From positions 1-38,250 of the IMG/VR virus record IMGVR_UViG_3300025645_000180: a stretch of 38,250 nt of DNA; one strand, written 5' to 3'. This document shows positions 25,698 to 36,200 of this stretch, one piece after another. Made by a program: the position numbers and the translations under genes. This DNA comes from a virus. How positions within the stretch are numbered: the stretch's first letter is position 1; the number at the start of each line of letters is the position of its first letter. The notes beneath the pieces were generated by a model, which worked only from the letters and a program-made list of their open reading frames with translations, made no database searches and was not told the origin of the DNA.

Positions 25698-27465
25698 CTG
25701 CTTTAGTTATGGTACTGGTAACGAGTTGAATCTCGATGACAATACAGTAACGCAGATCATTGGTACTAACGGGATGGGTAAATCTTCCATCCCGTTAATT
25801 ATAGAGGAAGCATTATACAACAAAAACTCTAAAGGTATCAAGAAAGCAGATATACCTAATAGATACGTAAACAATGGGTACAGTATATCATTGGAATTCT
25901 CAAAAGGAGCCAATGAGTACAAAATATCTATAAACAGAAAAAGCTCTGTAAAAGTAAAATTAGAACACAATGGTGAAGATATATCTAGCCATACAGCTAC
26001 TAATACTTACAAAACATTACAAGAGATAATAGGAGTAGACTTCAAGACCTTCTCCCAGTTAGTATACCAAAATACTAATGCGAGTCTGCAGTTTCTTACA
26101 GCTACTGACTCTAACAGAAAGAAGTTCTTGATTGACCTGTTACATCTTGAAGAATATGTTGAGTTATTCGATATATTCAAAGAAGCATCCAAAGAATCTA
26201 GCTCCTTGGTTTCTTCGGTTCAAGCAAAGATTGCAACGATAGATAAGTGGTTGACAGATAATAAATTGAGTGATACCAATATACTTCCTTTGATAAATAT
26301 TGATATTTCTACAGAAGAAGACGAGAAGCGATTAAGTACTTTATCTTTAGAAATTAAAAATATCACGGAAAATAATAATAAAATATCAAAAAATAATAGT
26401 CTAGTAAGCATGCTGAAAGACGTAGATTTAGCTAAAGCCCAGGCTGGCTCTCCAGGAGAGAAAGTACCTACTACAGAGCACAAAGAGGCTCTCTACGTAG
26501 TAAAAGCCAAGAGGTTACAGGCAGTAAAATCGTTAGAGAAGATAGTTAAATTAAAAAGTAGCTGCCACGTTTGTGATCAGCCTATCAATGAAGAGTTTAG
26601 ACGTGACTTGATCTCTGCTGAGATTAAACAGAGAGACTCTTGTGATATAGAGATCGAAGTATTAGAAGGTGTGATAGAAGATGCTAACTTTAAGAATCAG
26701 AAAGTACAGCATGCAATAGATTTAGAGAGAAAGTGGTCTGACCTATTTAGGTCTATAGATCGAGGTCTGCCTACCAAGCTAGTGTCGGAAAGCGACCTGC
26801 TAGTAGAAGTAGAAAATCTTAGTCTCAGACTTAAAGTTAAAAGGGACGAGATGCGACTCTTGGCTGATCAAAATACTGGCATTACCAAACGTAATACTCG
26901 TATACAAGTTATACAGGAACAGACGCAAAACTTTATTACACAGCTAGGTGAAGCTACTAAAACCTTGAACCAACACGCCAAGTTAGATGCGAATCTAGAG
27001 GTACTAAAGAAGTCATTTAGTACAAATGGATTACTGGCGTATAAGATAGAAAACCTAGTGGTAGAGCTGGAAGATGTAGCTAATACTTATCTTGCAGAGT
27101 TATCAGACGGTAGGTTTACTTTAGGGTTCAATGTGGAGAAAGACAAGTTAAACGTAGAAATTACGGACAACGGTAACACTGTTGACATTCTTGCACTTTC
27201 GTCTGGAGAACTAGCAAGGGTAAATACTGCTACTCTTATTGCGATACGCAAACTAATGAGTAGTATATCAAAGTCTAAAATCAATATACTATTTCTAGAT
27301 GAGGTCATCAATGTATTAGATGAGGTAGGTAGAGAAAAGATGGTAGAATTGTTAATAAAAGAAGATGAACTGAACACCTATATAGTATCACACGGCTGGA
27401 CGCACCCGCTGTTAGATAAGATAGAAGTTGTCAAAGATGGAAATGTGAGTAAACTAGAATGGTAG
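25666..27465 (+). CDS. sbcC: SbcC/Rad50-like ATPase (T4 gp46-like)
   Basis: The 599-residue protein has Walker A IIGTNGMGKSS (residues 31-41), long coiled-coil arms, the zinc hook CHVC near residues 299-302, the ABC signature LSSGELARV and Walker B ILFLDEVINVLD near the C-terminus. SMC-like ATPases clamp DNA and regulate the nuclease partner. It is close to T4 gp46 in length (560). AGGA lies 8 bases before the ATG. Confidence 0.92.
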   Translation: MITLKKLNWDNCFSYGTGNELNLDDNTVTQIIGTNGMGKSSIPLIIEEALYNKNSKGIKKADIPNRYVNNGYSISLEFSKGANEYKISINRKSSVKVKLEHNGEDISSHTATNTYKTLQEIIGVDFKTFSQLVYQNTNASLQFLTATDSNRKKFLIDLLHLEEYVELFDIFKEASKESSSLVSSVQAKIATIDKWLTDNKLSDTNILPLINIDISTEEDEKRLSTLSLEIKNITENNNKISKNNSLVSMLKDVDLAKAQAGSPGEKVPTTEHKEALYVVKAKRLQAVKSLEKIVKLKSSCHVCDQPINEEFRRDLISAEIKQRDSCDIEIEVLEGVIEDANFKNQKVQHAIDLERKWSDLFRSIDRGLPTKLVSESDLLVEVENLSLRLKVKRDEMRLLADQNTGITKRNTRIQVIQEQTQNFITQLGEATKTLNQHAKLDANLEVLKKSFSTNGLLAYKIENLVVELEDVANTYLAELSDGRFTLGFNVEKDKLNVEITDNGNTVDILALSSGELARVNTATLIAIRKLMSSISKSKINILFLDEVINVLDEVGREKMVELLIKEDELNTYIVSHGWTHPLLDKIEVVKDGNVSKLEW

Positions 27466-27917
27466 ATTCAAGAGCAAAAGGTGCCCGAGGTGAGTACTTA
27501 GTAAGGGATATGTTAAGAGAGAGCACAGGCTTAAAGTTTGAAAGAGTCCCCGCTTCGGGGGCTTTAGAATATTTAAAAGGGGATTTGTACGTACCCAGAG
27601 AGGCCAATAAGTACTGCATAGAGATAAAGAACTATGCAGAGTCTCCATTAACTGATAAGCTGTTTACAGCTGAGAAGACTAATAATCTTATTCGTTGGTG
27701 GAAAAAGGTAGTTCAACAGGCAAAGGGCGGAGATCAGGAGCCTATGTTGTTCTTCAAGTATAACAGATCAAAGGTATTCGTAGTAGTAGATGAATTGCCT
27801 AAGAATACTAAATATATTCATATCAATTGGTTGGGGTGCTATGTTATGTTAGCCGAGGATTGGCTAGCACAAGAGGAGATACATTTCATTCATGAGACGA
27901 ACATTATCAAGAGGTAG
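27459..27917 (+). CDS. Hjc-like Holliday junction resolvase or related PD-(D/E)xK nuclease
   Basis: The 152-residue protein shows the resolvase-type nuclease pattern: RAKGARGEYLVRDML (Glu near residue 12), YLKGDLYVP (Asp near 42) and YCIEIKNY (E-x-K near 55-57), followed by a WWKKVVQQA helix. Spacing fits archaeal-type Hjc and related phage nucleases. It would cut four-way junctions before packaging, although a different structure-specific role is possible. It overlaps sbcC by 7 bases. Confidence 0.75.
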   Translation: MVDSRAKGARGEYLVRDMLRESTGLKFERVPASGALEYLKGDLYVPREANKYCIEIKNYAESPLTDKLFTAEKTNNLIRWWKKVVQQAKGGDQEPMLFFKYNRSKVFVVVDELPKNTKYIHINWLGCYVMLAEDWLAQEEIHFIHETNIIKR

Positions 27918-27948
27918 CTGCGTTAGACAGCTCGGGAGAAGAAAAACC

Positions 27949-28788
27949 ATGGCTTTTGACTTTATGAAAAAGCTTCAAAAAGATGAAGGAACCACACTTG
28001 TAGTAGACGCACTTAACTTAGCGTTTCGCTGGAAGCATAACGGAAAAACAGACTTTGTACAGGATTACATAGCAACAGTACAATCTTTAGCGGCTTCATA
28101 TAACTGTGAGAAGATCATAATCACAGCAGACCAAGGATCTTCTTCTTACCGCAAGAATCTTGACCCTGGATACAAAATGAATCGAAAAGAGAAGTACGCA
28201 GAGCAAACAGAGGAAGAGGCAGCAGCGTTTAAAGCATTCTTCCAAGAATACGAAAAGACTTTAGCCGCATTAGAGAATATGTACCCCGTATTGCGCTATG
28301 ATGGTGTAGAGGCTGATGATATCGCAGCTCACTTAGTAAAGTTTCAAGCTCGTTACGGACTAGATAAAGTATGGCTAGTATCTAGTGACCGAGATTGGGA
28401 CTTACTGATTAATGACACTGTTTCCCGATTCTCTTATGTGACACGAAAGGAAGTTACTAAAGCCAATTGGAGAGATCACTATAATGTATCTATTGAAGAG
28501 TATATATCTCTTAAGTGCCTAACTGGAGATGCAGGAGATAATGTACCAGGTATCCCGGGAGTAGGGCCAAAGCGTGCTCAAAGTCTCATCGAGCAGTTCG
28601 GAGACGCAATGAGTGTGTACGATGCAGTTCCTTTAGGCGGCTCATATAAATATATACAATCTGTAAACTTACACGCAGAACAGATACTAAAGAATTACGA
28701 ACTAATGGATTTACTAACATATTGCGATGATGCAATAGGAGTCGAGAATATAAACGACATCGAAGGAAAACTAATAAATGAAGATTGA
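27949..28788 (+). CDS. 5'-3' exonuclease / flap nuclease (PolI N-domain-like)
   Basis: I start at ATG 27949-27951 (MAFDFMKKLQKDEG) with GGGAG about 10 bases upstream, giving 279 residues. FEN-type acidic clusters are present: VVDALNLAFRW, GVEADDIAAHL, VSSDRDWDLL, and LTGDAGDNVPGIPGVGPKRA, the H3TH DNA-binding motif. It complements the family A polymerase, which lacks this domain, and would remove RNA primers and flaps. It overlaps nrdA by 11 bases. Confidence 0.92.
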   Translation: MAFDFMKKLQKDEGTTLVVDALNLAFRWKHNGKTDFVQDYIATVQSLAASYNCEKIIITADQGSSSYRKNLDPGYKMNRKEKYAEQTEEEAAAFKAFFQEYEKTLAALENMYPVLRYDGVEADDIAAHLVKFQARYGLDKVWLVSSDRDWDLLINDTVSRFSYVTRKEVTKANWRDHYNVSIEEYISLKCLTGDAGDNVPGIPGVGPKRAQSLIEQFGDAMSVYDAVPLGGSYKYIQSVNLHAEQILKNYELMDLLTYCDDAIGVENINDIEGKLINED

Positions 28789-30547
28789 TTATAACAGAGA
28801 CAAGTACCTTTCAGAGTTTAGTATAAAAACTCTAGAAGACAGATACTTACTAGAAGGAGAGACTTCTCCTCAAGATGCATTTGCTAGGGCTGCTAACGCT
28901 TTTTCGGACAATGAAGAGCATGCACAAAGATTATATGACTATGCTAGTAAACTTTGGTTTATGTTTTCTACTCCTGTTCTTAGCAACGGTGGCAGTAAAC
29001 GTGGTTTACCTATTAGCTGCTTTTTAAACTTTGTAGAGGATAGCAGACAAGGTCTTACAGGTCATTATACGGAGAATGCGTTTCTTTCTTCTGTTGGAGG
29101 CGGCATAGGCGGTTCTTGGAGCGAGGTACGTAGTGTTGGATCTAAAACCTCTGCGGGGTCAGAGAGTACTGGAGTAATCCCGTTCATTAAAGTAGTTGAC
29201 GCAGAGATGTTAGCTTTTTCACAAGGTGTTACAAGACGAGGAAGTTATGCAGGGTATTTGGAAGTTAGTCACCCAGAGATTGAAGAGTTTCTGGACGTTC
29301 GCAAGCCAACTGGAGGCGATGTTAATAGAAAATCTGTTAATGTCCATCATGGTGTTGTGGTGGGCGACGACTTTATGAAAATAATCGAACAAGCCACTCT
29401 TGTAGAAGGCTTCGACGATTCCTGGGATCTAGTAGACCCTCATAGTGGTAAAGTTACGAAAACTGTATCAGCGAAGACACTTTGGGTTAAACTTATCCAA
29501 AACCGTGTTGAGACTGGCGAACCTTATATTATGTTCAAAGATACGGTTCAGAACGCTTTACCTCAATTTCAGAAAGATTTAGGTCTACAGGTGCATCACT
29601 CAAATCTATGCTCTGAGATAACACTTGCGACAAGTGCAGAACGTACTGCAGTTTGTTGCCTGTCGAGCGTCAACCTTGAAGAGTACGACGAGTGGTGCGA
29701 CAACGATCAATTCATTCCTGATTTAGTACGAATGTTAGATAATGTTTTAACTTACTTTATTGATAATGCTCCTGATGAGCTTTACCGAGCAAAGTTAAGT
29801 GCAGAACGTGAAAGAAGTATCGGTTTAGGTGCAATGGGCTTTCATGCTTATTTACAGCGACAAGATATTCCTTTTGAAAGTATGTGGGCAGCAAGCTCAA
29901 ATCACACAATGTTTAAAAGAATAAAATCGGAGGCAGTACGTGCAACAAGACAACTCGCAGAAGAAAGAGGAGAATGCCCAGACGGTATCGGTTATGGGGT
30001 ACGTAATGCCCATTTGTTGGCCGTTGCTCCTAATGCCAGTAGCAGTATTATTTGTGGTAACACTAGCCCTAGCATCGAGCCTTATCGCGCTAATGCCTTT
30101 ACTCAAAAAACTAAGTCAGGATCTAGTCTGCTTAAAAACGAGTATTTGGAACACGCTCTGCAGGAGTTGGATATGGATACAGCTGAGGTTTGGTCTAGTA
30201 TAACGACAAGCGGCGGAAGCGTGCAACATTTAGACTTCTTAGATCAGCATACTAAAGATGTGTTTAAAACGGGTGTAGAAATAGACCAGAAATGGGTTAT
30301 ACAACATGCCGCAGATCGTCAACAGTACATCTGTCAAAGCCAGTCTTTGAATGTGTTCTTCCCTGCTAACGTATCAAAGCAAGAACTACATGCAATTCAT
30401 ATGAGTGCGTGGAAGAAAGGAGTCAAGACTTTGTATTATCTTCGAAGTGAAGCTATGAAGAGAGCAGACAATGTGTCAGAGCAAGCTTTGCGACAGTATG
30501 TTCTAGATAGTATTGACGAGAACGAATGTTTAGCGTGTGAGGGATAA
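28778..30547 (+). CDS. nrdA: Ribonucleotide reductase, class I large subunit NrdA
   Basis: The 589-residue protein carries the active-site motif NLCSE (N276, C278, E280), the redox Cys pair C81 and C293, the radical-transfer YYLR (Tyr553, Tyr554), and a C-terminal CLAC (C584, C587) for re-reduction. It is shorter than E. coli NrdA (761) and lacks an N-terminal ATP-cone, so dATP feedback may be lost. It makes dNDPs from NDPs. The thioredoxin and nrdB genes follow directly. Confidence 0.95.
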   Translation: MKIDYNRDKYLSEFSIKTLEDRYLLEGETSPQDAFARAANAFSDNEEHAQRLYDYASKLWFMFSTPVLSNGGSKRGLPISCFLNFVEDSRQGLTGHYTENAFLSSVGGGIGGSWSEVRSVGSKTSAGSESTGVIPFIKVVDAEMLAFSQGVTRRGSYAGYLEVSHPEIEEFLDVRKPTGGDVNRKSVNVHHGVVVGDDFMKIIEQATLVEGFDDSWDLVDPHSGKVTKTVSAKTLWVKLIQNRVETGEPYIMFKDTVQNALPQFQKDLGLQVHHSNLCSEITLATSAERTAVCCLSSVNLEEYDEWCDNDQFIPDLVRMLDNVLTYFIDNAPDELYRAKLSAERERSIGLGAMGFHAYLQRQDIPFESMWAASSNHTMFKRIKSEAVRATRQLAEERGECPDGIGYGVRNAHLLAVAPNASSSIICGNTSPSIEPYRANAFTQKTKSGSSLLKNEYLEHALQELDMDTAEVWSSITTSGGSVQHLDFLDQHTKDVFKTGVEIDQKWVIQHAADRQQYICQSQSLNVFFPANVSKQELHAIHMSAWKKGVKTLYYLRSEAMKRADNVSEQALRQYVLDSIDENECLACEG

Positions 30548-30548
30548 G

Positions 30549-30803
30549 ATGAAATTATTAAAATTTAGTGCAGACTGGTGTAGACCTTGTGCAGCGTTGA
30601 CAAAGACACTAGACGATATAGATTTACCTGTCCCCGTTGAGACAATGGATGTTGATCAGGAACAAGTACTAGCACGATCATATGGGGTACGTGGTGTACC
30701 TACAGTAATTTTGGTAGATGCCACTGGAAAAGCTTTAAAACGCTTTTCTGGTGTCAAAAGTAAGGCTGATATAGAAGCCTGGTTAGGGGATGTGTACGAA
30801 TGA
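30549..30803 (+). CDS. trx: Thioredoxin-like protein
   Basis: I start at ATG 30549-30551 with GAGGG upstream. The 84-residue protein has the redox site WCRPC (W10-C14) and the cis-Pro loop GVPTVILV, so the thioredoxin fold is complete but compact. Arg replaces the usual Gly of WCGPC, which may change its redox potential. Its place between nrdA and nrdB suggests it re-reduces the NrdA CLAC tail. It overlaps nrdB by 4 bases. Confidence 0.9.
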   Translation: MKLLKFSADWCRPCAALTKTLDDIDLPVPVETMDVDQEQVLARSYGVRGVPTVILVDATGKALKRFSGVKSKADIEAWLGDVYE

Positions 30804-31762
30804 GTAATTTATTAGAAGAAAGAGAGTATTATAAACCGTTTAATTACCCTTGGGCATTTGAACATTATAAAGAACAGCAACACATGCACTGGTTGCCCGA
30901 TGAAGTAAACCTTGCAGATGATTTAAAAGATTTTAGAGAGAAGCTAACTCCAGGAAACAAAGTATTGCTTTCGCAGATCTTTCGTTTCTTTACTCAGGCA
31001 GATGTAGATGTATGTTGTGGATATGCTAAGCACTATTTACCTACATTTAAACAGCCAGAAGTAAGAATGATGTTAGTTTCTTTTGCGGCTATGGAAGCTG
31101 TTCACCAAGAAGCGTACTCTTTATTACTAGAGACGTTAGGCTTTCCAGAAGAAGAGTACCAAGAGTTCACGAAACATAAAGCTATGATGGACAAACATGA
31201 ATATCTTAGTGATTTTGGTATGGAAACTAAGATGGATATAGCTAAAACTATGGCTATCTACTCAGGTTTTACCGAAGGAGTACAGCTATTTAGTAGTTTT
31301 GCTATCTTGTTGAACTTTCCTCGTCACAACTTGATGAAAGGTATGGGTCAGATCGTTACGTGGTCTATTCGAGATGAGAGTTTACACGTGGAAGGTATGT
31401 CAAAGCTCTTCCGTACTTTCATACAAGAGAACCCTGAGTTATGGAATGATGATCTAAAGTATGCGATCTATTGTGCAGCGGAGCGTACCGTTGAACTAGA
31501 AGATGCGTTTATTGACTTATGTTTTGAAGGTGCCGATGTACCTGATCTAACCCCTGAAGAAGTAAAAGCATATATTCGATATATTGCAGATCGCAGACTA
31601 CTAGGTCTAGGCTTGAAAGAGATTTTTGGAAGCAAGGAAAATCCTTTAAAGTGGTTAGACTATATGTTAAACGCTGTAGAACACGCAAACTTTTTTGAGA
31701 ATCGCGCTACAGAATATTCACGAGCTAGTACCACAGGTAACTGGCAAGACATTTTTAAATAG
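30800..31762 (+). CDS. nrdB: Ribonucleotide reductase, class I small subunit NrdB
   Basis: The 320-residue protein has the diiron/radical site: MEAVHQEAY with Glu99, His102 and Tyr106 (equivalent to E. coli E115, H118, Y122), FTEGVQLFSSF with a metal Glu, and RDESLHVEG with Glu and His. The first ligand is probably Asp68 (FTQADVD). The radical Tyr is present, so a normal class Ia type is expected. It works with NrdA. Overlap with the thioredoxin gene indicates one operon. Confidence 0.93.
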   Translation: MSNLLEEREYYKPFNYPWAFEHYKEQQHMHWLPDEVNLADDLKDFREKLTPGNKVLLSQIFRFFTQADVDVCCGYAKHYLPTFKQPEVRMMLVSFAAMEAVHQEAYSLLLETLGFPEEEYQEFTKHKAMMDKHEYLSDFGMETKMDIAKTMAIYSGFTEGVQLFSSFAILLNFPRHNLMKGMGQIVTWSIRDESLHVEGMSKLFRTFIQENPELWNDDLKYAIYCAAERTVELEDAFIDLCFEGADVPDLTPEEVKAYIRYIADRRLLGLGLKEIFGSKENPLKWLDYMLNAVEHANFFENRATEYSRASTTGNWQDIFK

Positions 31763-31770
31763 AGGGTAAT

Positions 31771-32010
31771 ATGGAAGACGATAACAATACATTTACTTTA
31801 GACGATAAAGTACATAATATAGATGAAATATCAGAGCGAGCTAAGTTCTTAGTGTTTAGCTTAAATGAGTTGAATAAGGATAGACAGAAAGTAGAACAAA
31901 AAATGGCGGTATTGAATGCTGCGGAGTTTGGGTTTGTACAACAGCTTAGAGAAGAAGTTGAAGAAACCGAGGCTCAACCTGAAGAAGTCAAAGAAGGTGA
32001 AGTAGTATAG
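31771..32010 (+). CDS. Small coiled-coil phage protein (DUF6447-like)
   Basis: The 79-residue protein begins with an acidic segment, FTLDDKVHNIDEISERAKFL, then a long heptad-rich helix (LNKDRQKVEQKMAVLNAAEF) and a Glu-rich tail. The pattern of a short beta start with one helix and a coiled coil occurs in DUF6447-like phage proteins. It is the last rightward gene, running into the 32011-32034 terminator. Function unknown. Confidence 0.65.
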   Translation: MEDDNNTFTLDDKVHNIDEISERAKFLVFSLNELNKDRQKVEQKMAVLNAAEFGFVQQLREEVEETEAQPEEVKEGEVV

Positions 32011-32034
32011 AAAGGGGGCGAAAGCCCCTTTTTT
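32011..32034 (+). terminator. Terminator at the convergence of the two transcription directions
   Basis: AAAGGGGGC pairs with GCCCCTTTT (nine pairs, one G-T) around a GAAA tetraloop and runs into TTTTTT. It directly follows the last rightward gene and overlaps the stop of the leftward gene at 32033. The U-run on the other strand is only three bases (TTTCTAT), so it works best for rightward transcripts and could be partly bidirectional. Confidence 0.9.
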
Positions 32035-32233
32035 AAATTCTCTGTTTGTGTTTAGAAATTATATCCAAAACGCCCTGCTCATTATTTTGCAGTATTTCCC
32101 ATAAAGCCGCAAGAACACACACGTTATCCCCCGTAGGTAGCTTGTCGTACATATCAATTATAGCGCTACTTACATCCTCTTGTGTAACTAAGGCATGATC
32201 AGATAACCAACTTTCTACCAATTCTAAACTCAT
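32033..32233 (-). CDS. Small protein downstream of the tail-fibre genes
   Basis: The 66-residue protein (MSLELVESWLSDHALVTQED...) is acidic and helical, with no membrane segment. It starts on an ATGA overlap with the preceding fibre-related gene. Its place at the end of the fibre operon suggests a tail-associated or chaperone role, but no motif supports this. Confidence 0.6.
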   Translation of the reverse strand: MSLELVESWLSDHALVTQEDVSSAIIDMYDKLPTGDNVCVLAALWEILQNNEQGVLDIISKHKQRI

Positions 32234-33222
32234 GTTATAAACTCCACAAAAGGGTCGTAAACTTTAAACCCGCCAGTATTTTCAGTCCCGCCCGCAGCTA
32301 AATAAGAGCAATTTTCAGCAAAAAACATACCTAGTTGCATCTTTCTATCAGTCCCGCTTTGCGGTGTAAATGTATATTCTACTTTAGTAAAGTCACTATA
32401 ATCATTTTGGTCAAGCATAGCTTTCTCTACTATATGTGTTCTTTGAGGTGTAAAATAATTTAGATTCGCACTTGATTGCTGATTAAATTGGGTTAAACCG
32501 TTCCAGTTATAGCCCGCTTCGTCACCAGTTTTAGTGCCAGTAGGTAGTGTAAATGTAGCGTCTGTATGTCGTATTCCGAAGTAATTTACATACCTGTTTA
32601 GTTGTGCGCTCTCCAACCGATCTTCTACACAGTACAAACCTGCAAAGTTTAAAGGTCGCAACCTATCTGCTGCATCAATTTTTATCTGAGCACCAAACTT
32701 TATAGAGGTTACGTTATCGGGTATATCTAAATGCTGCTGCCATTCATGCCTAGTCCATGCTTCTGTAGTAGTCATCGCTGTCGAAGAATCCACACTAGAT
32801 AGTGTGGTGTTACTTATAATGCGGACGTTATTGCTGTTGTTAAAACTTCCAAACTGAGTATCACCTCTGTCGGCATTATTGTTAGATATTGGCCCGTACT
32901 GTAAGCTCTGAGAGCCGTACATATTAATAATTCTAGGTATATATCCTGCACTAAATGGCGCTAAAACATAAGGCTCATAATCGTATAAAAACTGATTTCC
33001 CACATAACTTGAGTAATTCTGCAAAAGTGGTGAATAGTGATACCAAAAGGCCAGCCCTTTTTCTGTTCCATTATTCCGTCTATAACTTGTTAGGCTGTGC
33101 TGCTCACCGTTATAAGCCGTCCACACGGGATAGTTATCTTGCGAAAATCTTGAGTTAGTAAGCTCATTAGATGTGCTGGATACATTTAAACCCTGCCCTC
33201 TCGCGCACACTACTACACTCAT
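32230..33222 (-). CDS. Putative receptor-binding or fibre-tip protein
   Basis: The 330-residue protein is rich in Asn, Ser, Tyr and Thr with regular beta-strand alternation, as in phage receptor-binding domains: NSRFSQDNYPVWTAYNGEQH, LAFWYHYSPLLQNYSSY, and a closing KVYDPFVEFIT. There is no peptidase or hydrolase motif. It follows the large fibre gene by an ATGA overlap, so it is probably the tip or an accessory domain that contacts the host surface. Role inferred from position and composition. Confidence 0.6.
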   Translation of the reverse strand: MSVVVCARGQGLNVSSTSNELTNSRFSQDNYPVWTAYNGEQHSLTSYRRNNGTEKGLAFWYHYSPLLQNYSSYVGNQFLYDYEPYVLAPFSAGYIPRIINMYGSQSLQYGPISNNNADRGDTQFGSFNNSNNVRIISNTTLSSVDSSTAMTTTEAWTRHEWQQHLDIPDNVTSIKFGAQIKIDAADRLRPLNFAGLYCVEDRLESAQLNRYVNYFGIRHTDATFTLPTGTKTGDEAGYNWNGLTQFNQQSSANLNYFTPQRTHIVEKAMLDQNDYSDFTKVEYTFTPQSGTDRKMQLGMFFAENCSYLAAGGTENTGGFKVYDPFVEFIT

Positions 33223-36200
33223 AGTTCTATAACCCCTGCGCCAAAGATAACAAAGTTAGCCTGAGTAACGCCGCCGCCTGTTGCATGACTCGCTATGCAA
33301 ACTATCTCAGCCACACCACCTTTTTTAATATACCAACTGCTTTCCCTTGCGGTAAGAGTGACACCATCTAAAATCCATACGTTTTGAGTGTCTGGGTCTA
33401 TAGTGATATTTTTAGTAGACGGATTGCAAATTATCCAAGACTTACCTACATCCGCCGCGACAGGCTGAAATAAAGTATAGGTCGGGTCAGTGCTACCCGA
33501 TTGAATAATTCTCTTACCTGCCAATGCCAAATACTGACTAGCAGATAGGTTACCGTCTTGTAAAGCAACTGCGCGTGAGTAAGTGAAAGAGTCAGAAGTT
33601 ATACCTCCAGAGACATTCAACCCGCCCTCTACTGTCACTCCACCAGTAAACGTTTCAGCGTTAGTGACAGCTAGTGTGCCAGAAACCGTCGGAAGTGTAC
33701 ATACAATGGCTGCGTCCTGGGTCATATCAGCAGATAATTTAGTGTGATTGTTTCCAGTGTCCCAAGCAACATAGTTAGTACCACCACCAGCTTGGAAGTT
33801 TATATTTACATCATTTTTTAAGTTTAGAGCAAAGTACTCTAAAGTCATGGTTGGATCTGAGTCGCCTGTAATAGTGGCTGTTACGTCAGTTACAGCATCT
33901 TCAGTCCCCGAGCCATCGGCAAGGTGCCATTTTATTCTACCTATTTCATCACCATGATCGCCTCTGCCTAGTTCTCCATACATTCCGGCATAAAAGGTTT
34001 TCTTAGGTGTAGAATGGTCGTTCATTCCATAGAATCTAATACCTCCTAGATCATCCCCGTCAGTGGTAGAACCTCCATTCTTAAAGAGTGAAATTATTGG
34101 CATTGCATCTGCACCAGCTTCAGTGCTTACAATTTCCATAGAATCGTTATTAACAATCAACCCAGCGTTGAGCGTTAACAATTCTGACGTCAAGGACATT
34201 GCAGGATCTTCATCACCATTAATATCAACAAGGACATCTGAGATTGCTGTACCGTTGTTGCTACCATCAGCTAGATGAAAGTTTAAAGAACCTTTATGAG
34301 CACCATCAGTAATGACATCAGCTTGAGCATATATGCCACCATAGAATTGTTTTTCATCACTTGCATTCTGACCAAACCAACGAATAGCTCCAAGCTCATC
34401 GTTTGTGCTAGGAACACCAGCATCACGATATAAAGATATGATAGGCTTTTCTGTAGCATCATCAACAGTAGATTTGATTTCAAATAAGTCACTGTTAACA
34501 GTAGTAGGGCCAACTATGGTATTAGAATCACTAATAATAGTTGCACTGGCTGCACCAAGTACATTAAAATTGCCTGGAGCAACATAGTCTGCGTCTCCAA
34601 CACTACCAACACCAGCGAGTAAGAACGATGCGCTACCGCCCTCTGAATTAACAAGAATCCCACCGGTAGATCCGACAAGTGGTTGTATAACCAAGTTCGA
34701 TAAGGTACCAACACTTGTGATACTTGTTGCGGCAGATGGTAGTCTAGCATTATCAATTGTTCCTGATGTAAGTTTAGCCGCAGAATGATTTCCGATATAA
34801 GCATTCGCAATCGCAGTGCCTTGCCAAGTACCAGTTCCAATAGTACCAACTGTTGTAATGTTAGCACCATTTAAAGAGATCGTACCACTTGTATTAGTAA
34901 ATTGGTTACTAAAAGAACCAGTCGTTGAATAGTTATTAGAATCGCCTATAAAGAACTTTCCAGTATCTAGGTTGGGAGTAGCCGCGGTTCTGCCAGCTCC
35001 TGCAATCATAATAGATCCAGTCGATGCATGTACTCTTTCAACTTTACCAACATTTTGAATTAAATTAGCAGCACCTGCAGGTTTAACATTTGTTAATGCT
35101 CCAGCCGTTGCTGCGCTTACATATAGTATATCACCGAATTCCCATTCTTCAGCACCGCCTGTTGTATTACCATGTGCAAATGTGCCAAACGAAATAACTT
35201 CAATATTAGCATTAGCACTAACGGCTGCATTAGCTAGTCCAAATGAAGGCATCGTGGCTGCAGAGTTTGCTTGGGCTTTACTTACTACGGGTTTTTGTCC
35301 GCTAACGCCAGAGATATAAACCACATCTCCCTTTGCTAATGATTCGCCAGCTTTTGCTTGAAATCTTACAGCCCCTCTTAAATCGCCAACAAATTCTGCA
35401 GCAGTAACAACATTATCACCAATATTAATATCACTAAAGTTTGAAGTAATAGAGCCACTATCTAAAGCACCAACACTTGTCAGTGATGAAGCAAGTACAG
35501 TAGAACCTAGAGTTGTTTGGTTCAACACTTCATTAGCATTGATTCTAAATGTTTTTGTAGAAGCTAATTCAAAATGCTCCGAAGATGTCCATGAATCAGT
35601 TGAGTCGACCCAGTTAAGTGTCTTATCAGTTGTGCCTTTAAGAGTTATGCCGCCACCGTCTGCAGTAGTATCTGTCGGTGTGTCTACGTTCCCAAGAACA
35701 ATATTCTTGTCATCAACAGTTAATGTTGTGGAGTTAAGTATAGTTTCTGTACCATTCACCGTAAGATCGCCAGTTACGACTAGATCTCCTCCAACTGTTA
35801 CATCATCGGGTAATCCAATAGTAACTGTACCAGCATTTTCAGCAACAGTTACTTCATTTGAAGTACCAGTAAAAGAAAGAGTACCACCTAGAGCAACAGG
35901 ACTTGTATTCGATCCATCCGATACTGTAATAGTAGAGTTTGATAATTTAGCATTTGTAATAGAACCAGCTAGCATACTGTTTTCAACAGAGTCTGGTTGA
36001 ATTGTAGCTGCGCCGCCTGCTGCTATTGCTATATCACCACTCACATTACTAAAGATTTCATTTCTATTAGCAGTAGCTAGTGTACCTACAAGATTTGTTG
36101 CGGTAAGAGTATCTACACCAGTTAGATTGCCAGATATATCAGCATTACCGTTAATATCAAGAGAACCGTTTACCACCAAGTCGGTAAGATCTAAAGCATT

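Noticed and set aside
35539-36000. 153-codon rightward frame opposite the tail fibre gene
   Set aside because: It is antisense to the fibre repeats, with the Val/Ser/Pro-rich composition expected from the reverse complement of Thr/Asn/Gly-rich coding DNA. No ribosome binding site.
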